Origin: Paenarthrobacter nitroguajacolicus
GTDB taxonomy: Bacteria; Actinomycetota; Actinomycetes; Actinomycetales; Micrococcaceae
Assembly: GCF_007786235.1 (NCBI RefSeq)
Contig: NZ_VNFK01000001.1
Span: 248,001-312,000, forward strand
Reading direction: 5' to 3'
Length of the DNA: 64,000 nt
Position numbers and translations under genes: made by a program. Within the stretch, counting starts at the first letter, position 1; the number at the start of each line of letters is the position of its first letter. Shown here piece by piece: positions 1 through 6,904 of this stretch. The notes below the pieces were generated by a model. The model was not told where the DNA came from. It saw nothing but the letters and a program-made list of their open reading frames with translations, and did not search any database.

Positions 1-466
1 CCACTACCGGGCCAACGGCGGCCGCGGACGTATTCGCCATCTGGATCCGGCCAAGCGGTCGCGTGGACGGCAGGTTAGCCAGCCGGCTCAGTTCGGTAAC
101 CATGACGACCGCGGACGGGTACGCCGTCGCGGTCCCCACAGCCATGAGTGCGCGGGCCACGCAGACCAGCGCGAAGTTGGGCAGGAACGGCGCGATCGCG
201 CACGTGACCGCAACGAGCGCCATCCCGAACATGAACAAGCGACGCGGGCCGAAGCGATCAGCCAGCCGGCCCATGAGGGGCTGCCCCGCAGCGGACGCCA
301 AGTAGAACGAGGTGATCACCCAGGTAACGCTGGCGACGTCGAGTTCGAAGTGCTCCCGCAGAACCACCAGCGCGACGGCGATCATGGACGAGTTCAGCGG
401 GTTCAGCGCCGTCCCGAGGCTCAGCGCGGCGATTGCGAGGCCGGGACGGGGTTTGTTGGCGGTCAC
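1..466 (-). CDS. MFS drug/proton antiporter (DHA2-like), N-terminal part
   Basis: The reverse strand encodes about 155 residues from a GTG at 466 and stays open to the window edge, so the C-terminal part is missing. The first helix (LAIAALSLGTALNPLNSSMI) and the loop motif GRLADRFGPRR are typical of major facilitator exporters of the 14-helix drug:proton antiporter type. It should lie in the inner membrane and expel small toxic compounds. The gene is divergent from a TetR-type regulator, the usual layout for a repressed exporter, and a palindromic element lies between them. The GTG start is chosen because the first helix follows directly; the Shine-Dalgarno sequence is weak. The substrate cannot be told. 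Confidence 0.75.
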   Translation of the reverse strand, partial: MTANKPRPGLAIAALSLGTALNPLNSSMIAVALVVLREHFELDVASVTWVITSFYLASAAGQPLMGRLADRFGPRRLFMFGMALVAVTCAIAPFLPNFALVCVARALMAVGTATAYPSAVVMVTELSRLANLPSTRPLGRIQMANTSAAAVGPVV

Positions 467-515
467 CCAACCCAGTCTGGTCCATTGTTGCCTCGGGTCA
501 CGAAACGGGCCCGCA

Positions 516-1286
516 GTGCGGACTTTCAGGGGCGAGACATTTTGCTGGATCATCCGGGTTGGCTCAGGAACAAGCCCCGGAATTCCGCGGGCACGGAGGA
601 GTGCGGCCAGCGATGATCCAGCAAAATTTGCATCCCATCCCAAACGGGCTCATGCCGGACCGGGTTCTCGACGAAGAAGCCGCAGGGTTGTTGAACGACA
701 CCCCGGCAGGCCCCGCGACACTGCACTGGAGTCCGCGGCCCTATCGTCCACGGTGGAACTGTTGCTGGAACGGGACACCCGGGAAGTCACGGTGTCCGCG
801 ATTACCGAGCATTCAGGCGTGAGCCGGGCCGCCTTGTACCGGCGGTGGCGCAGCCGCGAGGAACTTCTGGCGGCTGCCCTGGACAGTGTTCGCACAGGCA
901 TCGCGCTGAAGCGCGCGGGCACCACCCTGGAGACCATCCTCAATTCCTACGAGGAGGCCGCAATCGACGTTGACGGCCGGGTGGGCGTGCTGGTGAAGAA
1001 GCGCGTTGCCATGGGCCTGGAGAACGACCAACTCCGCGCACTGTCATGGGATCGGCATGTGTCGCGACGCCGTGAACCGATCGCTGCGGAAATCCGTCGC
1101 GGCATCTCCGCTGGCAAACTTTCTCCCGACGTTGATGTCGAGGCAATGATCGACCTGATCAATGGGCTCTATTACTACCAGTTCGTGGTGCGGCCGCCGC
1201 GTCCAGATACAGCATCGGTGGCCGAAACCCAGCAGCGCGTGCGCAACGCCGTGAAACTGGTGTGGGAGGGTGCGTTGCGGCGTTGA
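516..1286 (+). CDS. TetR/AcrR family transcriptional regulator
   Basis: The helix-turn-helix is clear in the middle of the frame: GRPRD, then TVSAITEHSGVSRAALYRRW, then the REELLAAALD helix. A C-terminal ligand domain of about 140 residues follows. It probably represses the divergent MFS exporter. The start is a problem: between the palindrome (539-627) and the GRPRD motif this frame has no ATG, GTG or TTG. The nearest upstream in-frame start is GTG 516, which would put the palindrome inside the coding region and add about 60 non-conserved residues. An ATG at 652 is in another frame. The 5' end may have been altered by insertion of the palindrome, or a frameshift may be present. The stop codon touches the second palindrome. 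Confidence 0.7.
   Translation: MRTFRGETFCWIIRVGSGTSPGIPRARRSAASDDPAKFASHPKRAHAGPGSRRRSRRVVERHPGRPRDTALESAALSSTVELLLERDTREVTVSAITEHSGVSRAALYRRWRSREELLAAALDSVRTGIALKRAGTTLETILNSYEEAAIDVDGRVGVLVKKRVAMGLENDQLRALSWDRHVSRRREPIAAEIRRGISAGKLSPDVDVEAMIDLINGLYYYQFVVRPPRPDTASVAETQQRVRNAVKLVWEGALRR
539..627. repeat. Palindromic element, family 1, copy A
   Basis: Two perfect 16-base inverted arms, ATTTTGCTGGATCATC at 539-554 and its complement at 612-627, enclose 57 bases. A related element with the core TGCTGGATCAT lies at 1285-1378. The two copies bracket the TetR gene. It could be a mobile miniature repeat, an extragenic palindrome, or a regulatory site of the divergent promoter region. Confidence 0.7.
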
Positions 1287-1378
1287 CTTTGTGCTGGATC
1301 ATTCAGGGTGATACCGAGGCGCCCACCCGTTTTTGCCGTTGCCGGGCATTGCTGACGCGAATGATCCAGCAGAAAGTC
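1285..1378. repeat. Palindromic element, family 1, copy B
   Basis: Inverted arms of 20 bases (1285-1304 and 1359-1378) match at 19 positions and enclose 54 bases. The core TGCTGGATCAT is shared with the element at 539-627. It begins on the stop codon of the TetR gene and ends five bases before the stop of the convergent GAF-ANTAR gene, so it may also terminate transcription. Confidence 0.7.
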
Positions 1379-1382
1379 GCCC

Positions 1383-2120
1383 CTACTCTTCGAAGTGCGT
1401 CGTAATCTTCCCCGAGGAAACCGCCGAGATGATCGACTCCGCCAAATGCCGCAACTTGATGTTGCGGTTGCTGGATGCCGTGCGCAGAATGGTGAAGGCT
1501 TCGTCCTGGCTGCAGTGATTCTGGGCCATGATCGCACCGACAGCGAGGTCAATGACGGTGCGTGACTGCATGGCGGCCGCGAGGTCATTCCGAGCGTCGC
1601 TGAGCTGCGCGATCTTCAATGCGAGGCGAAGCGACTTGGCAGCGTGGGAGGCGAAGACCTCGGCCCGCTCCACATCGTCGTCGCTGAACGCGTTGGTCTG
1701 CTCGGAATACAGGTTCAGCGCTGCACGGGTGTCACCTTCCACGAGCAGCGGAACACTGAGGATGGATCGCAGTCCCTGATCTGCTGCCGCCGCCACGTAA
1801 TCCGGCCAGCGGTATTCTCCACGAAGGTCCGGGACCAGGACGGATGTGAGCTTGTCCATGGCGGTGAGACAGGGCCCCTCGTAGGTACTCTGCAGCTCAT
1901 CCATCACGCGGGCGCGTTCATCGCTGCTGGCAGCCGTAGCCGACCTCTTCCGACGCAGCACGGTAATGCCACAAAACATGGGGGCGTCCGGGTGGGAGAG
2001 ACTCTCTGCGGAGAAGGCAGCAAGGTCGCTGAGAAAGGCCTCGACATCTTCGCTGCCGAGAACGAGATCCAGGAAGTATCCATTTTGGAGAGCTTCCTGC
2101 TCGGGGCGGGGGTTGACCAT
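1383..2120 (-). CDS. GAF and ANTAR domain-containing RNA-binding antiterminator
   Basis: The protein has 245 residues. Residues about 10-165 form a GAF sensor domain; the final 70 residues (around AAMQSRTVIDLAVGAIMAQNHCSQDEAF) form an ANTAR domain, a three-helix RNA-binding module that relieves transcription termination at paired hairpin targets. This GAF-ANTAR layout is very common in actinobacteria. It should act in the cytoplasm and respond to a small ligand or redox signal. No receiver domain or partner kinase is nearby. The gene is transcribed alone and convergent to the TetR gene. Its RNA targets cannot be named from this window. Confidence 0.88.
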   Translation of the reverse strand: MVNPRPEQEALQNGYFLDLVLGSEDVEAFLSDLAAFSAESLSHPDAPMFCGITVLRRKRSATAASSDERARVMDELQSTYEGPCLTAMDKLTSVLVPDLRGEYRWPDYVAAAADQGLRSILSVPLLVEGDTRAALNLYSEQTNAFSDDDVERAEVFASHAAKSLRLALKIAQLSDARNDLAAAMQSRTVIDLAVGAIMAQNHCSQDEAFTILRTASSNRNIKLRHLAESIISAVSSGKITTHFEE

Positions 2121-2387
2121 GGCACGTTCCTACTGACTGAAAAGCGTCCCCAGCAGACAGCAAAGGAGCGAAGATTGCCGCCCTCTGCAAAACGGTCTGG
2201 AAATACCTTAGCGCCCAACGATCGACGGTACAAAGTTGGCCCCGGGACGCGTTGACCTGCGGGCACAAGACCTGCAAACCACCGCGTTGTCAAACCCCGA
2301 GGTGGTGTCACATGGGGCAATAACTAAGTAGGCTTACTATGTTATCCGGGCCCGATGTGCGGGCCATTCGTGCAAAGGAGCCATCTG

Positions 2388-2795
2388 ATGGGCGTAGAAG
2401 ACAGCATCCGCAAGGCCACCGAGAATGCCATGGAAGATCTTGCCGGCACCTCGGACCCCGTGAACGACGGGCGCGTCCCCGAGCCGGGCGAAAAGGACGA
2501 CGACATCCAAGTCCACTCGTCCATCAGCGAAGGGTCCAACGCCATGGACGAGGACCTGTCCCAGGAGCGCACTCCGCCCGCTGGTCGTCACCGCGCGCCC
2601 GGAGAACCCGACGGCGGAACACAGTCCCGCACGCAAGATGGCGACGGCGGAACTCGCCCCATGAGCGACGACACCCCCGAAGCCGAGGGCGACGTCGCGG
2701 GTCCAGCTGGACTTCCGAGTGGCGACCCGGACGACTTGCGCGCGGATCCCTCTGAAGGCGGCGGCGACCCGTCAACGAGCATGGGCCGCAGCTAA
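2388..2795 (+). CDS. Acidic, low-complexity hypothetical protein
   Basis: The 135-residue product starts at ATG 2388, seven bases after AAAGGAG, which favours it over the upstream ATG at 2355. The N-terminus MGVEDSIRKATENAMEDLAG is a short amphipathic helix resembling the start of CsbD-like stress proteins. The rest is rich in Asp, Glu, Gly and Pro and looks disordered, with no signal peptide, membrane segment or cysteine. The palindrome AGTAGGCTTACT (2327-2338) lies upstream in the promoter region. I do not recognise a family; a hydrophilic stress protein is a guess. Confidence 0.6.
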   Translation: MGVEDSIRKATENAMEDLAGTSDPVNDGRVPEPGEKDDDIQVHSSISEGSNAMDEDLSQERTPPAGRHRAPGEPDGGTQSRTQDGDGGTRPMSDDTPEAEGDVAGPAGLPSGDPDDLRADPSEGGGDPSTSMGRS

Positions 2796-2831
2796 GCGGC
2801 GCACCAAAACAGACTAAGCAGCAGGCGCCGC
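2796..2831. terminator. Possible bidirectional terminator
   Basis: GCGGCGC at 2796-2802 and GCGCCGC at 2825-2831 can pair between two convergent genes. The loop of 22 bases is long and the downstream T-run is poor, so this is only a candidate. Confidence 0.3.
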
Positions 2832-3836
2832 CGTCGAGCCCCTCACCACCAGCTCAGTTCCCAACTCGATCCGCTGCGGCAACTCCTCGTCGCCCTCAAG
2901 GTGCCGGAGCAGTGCGCGCATGGCGGTTTCGGCCATCTGCACCACCGGTTGACGGATGGTGGTGAGGCCGGGCTCGATCCACTCCGCGGCCGGGATATCG
3001 TCGAAGCCGATGATCGAGAGATCCTCGGGGATCCGCAGCCCCGCGGAGCGAGCGGCCCGGTAGGCGCCCAACGCTTGAGCGTCGTTGCCGGTGAAGATCG
3101 CAGAGGGCCGCTCGGGCAGTGCCAAGAGAGCCTCGGTCCCCCGCGCTCCCGACTCGGTGGAGAAGTCGCCGGGCACCATCAGCGAAGGATCAACCTCAAC
3201 CCCGCCACGGCGCAGCGCCGCAAGATACCCGTCTTCGCGGGCACTGCTGCACTGCAAATCCTCGCGGCCGCCGATCATGCCGATTCGCGTGTGGCCGAGC
3301 TTCAAGAGGTGCTCCGTGGCCGAGAAAGCTCCGTCCCAGTTGGCCGCACCAACGGTCATGAGGTCGGGCCCAGGCTGCCCCACGGGATCGATCAGGATCA
3401 CCGGTATGCCGAGCGACTTGATGCGTTGGATCTGCTTCGAGTCCAGTTCGTACACGGCCAGCAGCACGCCGTCGGACTTTCGCTCAGCCAGGTTCGCCAG
3501 CCAGGGGCGGATCCGCGAGCCGTCCAGGGAGAGGCTGCTGACCACTGTGCCGTACCCGGCTTCCTGGGCAACGCGCTCCACGCCTTCGATGATCTCGCAT
3601 GCCCATTCCGAGCCCATACCCGGGAACACGAGGTCGATAAGTCCGGCCTTCTGGCGCCGTTTGGCTGGCCGGCGGGCGTAATCGCGCTTGGCGATGATTT
3701 CTTCAACCCTCGCGCGGGTGGCGGCGGCGACGTGGGCGTGGCCGTTGAGGACTTTGGACACCGTGGGCACCGAGACGCCGGCCTCCCGGGCTATCTCGCT
3801 GATCGTAGCCCGTCCCGAGTCCTGCTTGGTCACCAT
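2814..3836 (-). CDS. LacI family transcriptional regulator
   Basis: A 340-residue repressor of normal LacI length. Residues 11-30 (ISEIAREAGVSVPTVSKVLN) form the helix-turn-helix and hinge start; a periplasmic-binding-protein-like sugar domain follows, with GFDD near 275 and the TTIRQPV signature near the C-terminus. The start is preceded by GAAAGGTGGGG. It lies at the downstream end of the cupin/DUF6807/oxidoreductase gene row and probably controls that row and the divergent GH3 gene. Candidate operators with an AAAGTTT core occur at 6741-6753 and 20410-20422, and a looser version (GGAAAGTTCC) just upstream of this gene at 3887-3896, which would permit autoregulation. The effector sugar is unknown. 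Confidence 0.92.
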   Translation of the reverse strand: MVTKQDSGRATISEIAREAGVSVPTVSKVLNGHAHVAAATRARVEEIIAKRDYARRPAKRRQKAGLIDLVFPGMGSEWACEIIEGVERVAQEAGYGTVVSSLSLDGSRIRPWLANLAERKSDGVLLAVYELDSKQIQRIKSLGIPVILIDPVGQPGPDLMTVGAANWDGAFSATEHLLKLGHTRIGMIGGREDLQCSSAREDGYLAALRRGGVEVDPSLMVPGDFSTESGARGTEALLALPERPSAIFTGNDAQALGAYRAARSAGLRIPEDLSIIGFDDIPAAEWIEPGLTTIRQPVVQMAETAMRALLRHLEGDEELPQRIELGTELVVRGSTAAPAA

Positions 3837-3861
3837 GGGTCCCCACCTTTCAAGCCGGGAA

Positions 3862-4608
3862 TCAGGTCCCGGCGACGACAGTTTCGGAAAGTTCCCACGC
3901 CTGGATCCGGCCGCACATGCCGTAGATCCTGCGGGTTTTCCGTTCGCCCATCGTAGTCCTCGCGTCCTGCAAGTAGAAACTTTCCATGGATTCGAGAGAC
4001 TCCAACTGCCGCCCTGTCAGGTCCGCCTGCCGCTCGGCGCCCCCAGCCAAGTAATCGCGCCAGGTTCCGGTCCTGCCGCTCACCAGCTTCGCGGCCGCGG
4101 CATGAAATTCCGCGAGCGCCCCGACACCTGACTCCTGCACAGCGGCTTTCAGCGCCAGATAACCCTCCAAAGCCAGGTCCCGACGACGGCGCGCAACTGC
4201 TTCCGCCGCCGCGTCACCGCCGTCGGCATTCCGGGACGGAAGAAACGCAGCACGCGCATAAGCGTCGACGTCCACCAGGTGCTCGGGCGGGAAGGTCATT
4301 ACCGCGTCGCCGTTCTCGGGAAGCCCGGCATTCTGCATGACGATCAGCACCTTCAAATCGCCGGAGTCGTTGATGGCGCGGTGGACGGTACCGGGCGTGA
4401 ACCAGACCACCGTTCCGGGCGCCAACGGCGTGGAGGTGAACCCTCGCGAGTCCAGGGTTTCCAAGCGGCCAGCCCCCTGCTGCACCACATAGGCCTCCGT
4501 AGACGCGGTATGCACGTGCGGTGAGCCGCCGGCTGCGCCATCCGCCCCCGGCCAGTCGTAGATACTGACCTCGGATACGGCCGTGGCTCCCGGGAATGAG
4601 GTGCACAT
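3862..4608 (-). CDS. Cupin domain-containing protein
   Basis: The start at ATG 4608 lies one base after the TGA of the upstream DUF6807 gene, implying translational coupling. The first 115 residues are a single cupin barrel: HVHTASTEAYVVQQGAG supplies two histidines and a glutamate, and PGTVVWFTPGTVHRAIN the second motif with a histidine. The remaining 130 residues are helical and I do not recognise them. Similar proteins accompany Gfo/Idh and DUF6807 genes in sugar clusters, where they may act as sugar-binding or epimerase-like enzymes; that role is inferred. There is no signal peptide. Confidence 0.75.
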   Translation of the reverse strand: MCTSFPGATAVSEVSIYDWPGADGAAGGSPHVHTASTEAYVVQQGAGRLETLDSRGFTSTPLAPGTVVWFTPGTVHRAINDSGDLKVLIVMQNAGLPENGDAVMTFPPEHLVDVDAYARAAFLPSRNADGGDAAAEAVARRRRDLALEGYLALKAAVQESGVGALAEFHAAAAKLVSGRTGTWRDYLAGGAERQADLTGRQLESLESMESFYLQDARTTMGERKTRRIYGMCGRIQAWELSETVVAGT

Positions 4609-4609
4609 G

Positions 4610-5572
4610 TCAGGCCCAGCCCTCCAGTGCAGCCTTGGCGGCGTCCGCGAGCGCTGCGGCGCGCTCTTCCGGGACAGTACCGTCAGCAATCACGACGGCG
4701 TACCGGTACGTGAGCGGTTCGTTCTCCTTGAGCGGGACTACTTCGCTGAAGAATGGAGCCGACCCGAGGCAAGCGAACATGGAGGAGCGGGCGAACCACT
4801 GGTTGGAGGCACCAGGGTTGGCTTGGTCCTCGACGAACAGGATGCTGGACTTCCGGCACGTGACATCGTGCTGACCGGTGAAGGCGATCCACTCTGAACG
4901 CGTGCCCATGAATTCGTCGGCGCCTGTCCCGGCCGCGGAGCGGAACTCGCCGCCCGTAAACGAACGCGGCCCACGCCAGAACAGTCCGCCGTAGCCTGCG
5001 TTGTCCCGACCCTCGGTGGTGGGGCTCCCGATGCCGATCTCGGCCCCGGACACGTTGCTCATCTCTGTTTCGAAGAGGAGTGCCCACGCGTTGACCGTGG
5101 GAAGGAGCTGGATGCCGAACCTGCGCTTCTCGGCGATGAGGGGCCGGCCGTCCTGCCCGGCTTCGGAGGGTTGCCCGGTCCAGAGCAGTGTTTCTGCAGC
5201 GGTGATGCCTTTGCCGGTGTCATCGATGCTGGTGAAGGCCTGGTGGCTCATGGCCCCGTTGTTGTCCAGGTTCGCGTAGCCGGTCTGGCGGGTATACGTT
5301 GCTCCGCCCCAGAAGTTGTGTTCGCCCACGTTGGGCAGTGCCCAGGAAAGTCCCTTGTGCCAGACATGGTCCCACGGCCTGGAAATGGTGACATCGTCCC
5401 CTTCCAAGGTGGTGAGCGGGTGGAAGAACGGGCGAGGACTTTCGTACTGGTCATCGGTGGGGAGGTACGTATAGGTGGCGATGTCCCGGGTTCCGACGGT
5501 GAACGTCAGGGAGCGGCCGTCGTCGGCATAGGTAATGGTGTCGGTCAGAGTGGGCTGCGCTGTGGTGGTCAT
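4610..5572 (-). CDS. DUF6807 (PmoA-like) family protein
   Basis: A 320-residue cytoplasmic protein. The start at ATG 5572 follows CAGGAG at good spacing; a longer upstream extension lacks homology-like sequence. Recognisable features are the RPFFHPL segment near residue 48, the DHVWHKGLSWALPNVGEHNFWGG segment around 65-90, and the later FTGQHDVT part. This pattern belongs to the DUF6807/PmoA family, whose members sit beside Gfo/Idh dehydrogenases in plant-sugar clusters; several conserved histidines suggest an enzyme, but the reaction is not established to my knowledge. It lies 25 bases downstream of the oxidoreductase gene in the same operon. Confidence 0.75.
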   Translation of the reverse strand: MTTTAQPTLTDTITYADDGRSLTFTVGTRDIATYTYLPTDDQYESPRPFFHPLTTLEGDDVTISRPWDHVWHKGLSWALPNVGEHNFWGGATYTRQTGYANLDNNGAMSHQAFTSIDDTGKGITAAETLLWTGQPSEAGQDGRPLIAEKRRFGIQLLPTVNAWALLFETEMSNVSGAEIGIGSPTTEGRDNAGYGGLFWRGPRSFTGGEFRSAAGTGADEFMGTRSEWIAFTGQHDVTCRKSSILFVEDQANPGASNQWFARSSMFACLGSAPFFSEVVPLKENEPLTYRYAVVIADGTVPEERAAALADAAKAALEGWA

Positions 5573-5597
5573 TGGGGTACTCCTGTTGGGTGTGGAA

Positions 5598-6704
5598 TCA
5601 GGCACGGGCTGAGGAGGCCAGGACGCGGGTGCCGCGGCCCTCACCGTCCATTCCCTCGTAGAAGGCGTGGCCGGGGACGATTTCTCCGCGACGCACGGGC
5701 TGGCCGGTGAAGGCGGAGGCGTAAATCGCGGCAGCGAACTCCAGTGTTTGCCGCGCTGAGTCCGCGCCGGCTGGGAGCGGCAATCCGGCGTCGAGCGCGT
5801 CATACATTGCCAGGAACTGGGCGGAGTGGCCGCTTCCCCGCTCCAACGGCTGTCCAGCCCATGCGGATGCCACAGTGTCCTCGTGTCCGGGTGCCGCGGT
5901 GATGGTCCAGTCCTTGGTGCCGTAGCCGTAGAGGTGGCTGAGTTCAATGGTGGCGAATTCGCAGTCCACCCGGATGTCCGAGGTTTCGCGCGGCGAGAGC
6001 AAGGAGTTGATGACCGTAGCTGCGGCACCGTTTTCGAAGCGGACCAACGCAGCGGAGAAGTCCTCGGTGGACGTGGCCCTGGCCTGCCGTGACGCGATGG
6101 CGTTCACCTCTTCCCACGGTCCCAGCAGGTGGAGGAGGAGATCGAACTGGTGAATGCCGTGGCCCATGGTGGGTCCGCCGCCTTCCGCTTTCCAGGTTCC
6201 GCGCCACGGGAGGTCGAAGTATTCGTCGGGCCGGTACCAAAGGGTGTCGCAGCGGGCCACCAACGGGCGGCCGAAGTCCGTGCCACCAATCAGGGTTTGG
6301 GCCGCAGCTGAGGCATCGCCAAACCGGTGCTGGAAGACGCAGGAGAACTGCGCGCCGCCCTTTGCTTGAGCATTGTTGAGGCGGTCGAAATCGGCCAAGC
6401 TGAGAGCCGGCGGCTTCTCGGACAGCACGTGCGCGCCGGCTTCAAGGCACTCGATCGCTTGGTCGATGTGCATCATCGGCGGGGTGCATAGGTGCACGAT
6501 GTCTGGCTTGGCCTCAGCCAGCAGCTCGGTGAGGCTCTGATACCGCCCGGCTATTCCGTGTTCGTCGGCGAAGGCCTGCAGGCGTGCGTCGTCAACGTCG
6601 CACGCGGCCACCAACTCCGCACGGTTGTCGGTGCGGGCCAGGTTGGATGCGTGGACGGCTGCGATGCCGCCCGTTCCCACGATGGCCACTTTGTACGTCT
6701 GCAT
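5598..6704 (-). CDS. Gfo/Idh/MocA family oxidoreductase
   Basis: A 368-residue NAD(P)-dependent sugar dehydrogenase. Residues 6-15 (VAIVGTGGIA) are the dinucleotide-binding glycine loop; the lysine of the SEKP motif lies at about 97; GHGIHQFDLLLHLLG near 180 supplies the catalytic-type histidine. It is the first gene of an operon continuing into DUF6807 and cupin genes and ending beside the LacI gene, and it is divergent from the GH3 glycosidase. The joint layout suggests that a sugar released by the glycosidase is oxidised or epimerised here. The precise substrate is not visible. Confidence 0.9.
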   Translation of the reverse strand: MQTYKVAIVGTGGIAAVHASNLARTDNRAELVAACDVDDARLQAFADEHGIAGRYQSLTELLAEAKPDIVHLCTPPMMHIDQAIECLEAGAHVLSEKPPALSLADFDRLNNAQAKGGAQFSCVFQHRFGDASAAAQTLIGGTDFGRPLVARCDTLWYRPDEYFDLPWRGTWKAEGGGPTMGHGIHQFDLLLHLLGPWEEVNAIASRQARATSTEDFSAALVRFENGAAATVINSLLSPRETSDIRVDCEFATIELSHLYGYGTKDWTITAAPGHEDTVASAWAGQPLERGSGHSAQFLAMYDALDAGLPLPAGADSARQTLEFAAAIYASAFTGQPVRRGEIVPGHAFYEGMDGEGRGTRVLASSARA

Positions 6705-6728
6705 GCGCGTCTCTCCGTTAGGTCTCTT

Positions 6729-6872
6729 GAGTAGAAAGTTCCGAAAGTTTCGGATTTATCTCGGTGCCGTTCTTCCGCTTCTGCGTGGCACTCCGTCAAC
6801 GCTAGGGAGATTCTGTTCGTAAATCAACACTTTTCAAGGCTAGAAAGTAAATGCAAGTTTCTGATAGTTTCT
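6729..6872. promoter_or_regulatory. Divergent control region with AAAGTTT-type operators
   Basis: This lies between the oxidoreductase operon and the GH3 gene. It contains the perfect 13-base odd palindrome CCGAAAGTTTCGG (6741-6753) next to GAAAGTTCC (6734-6742). Nearer the GH3 gene is GATAGTTTCT (6862-6871), whose complement AGAAACTATC also occurs at 20401-20410. These are good candidates for binding sites of the LacI regulator at 2814-3836. Confidence 0.55.
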
Positions 6873-6904
6873 AAAAAACATCAGCAGAATCCAAGGAGAA
6901 GCCT

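Noticed and set aside
312..515. Extension of the TetR frame upstream to ATG 384 or beyond.
   Set aside because: This stretch runs antisense to the MFS gene start and carries no conserved residues; it is the shadow of that gene.
1285..1378. Palindrome considered as an ANTAR RNA target because it lies next to the ANTAR gene.
   Set aside because: ANTAR targets are two short adjacent hairpins with hexaloops; this element has one 20-base stem around 54 bases.
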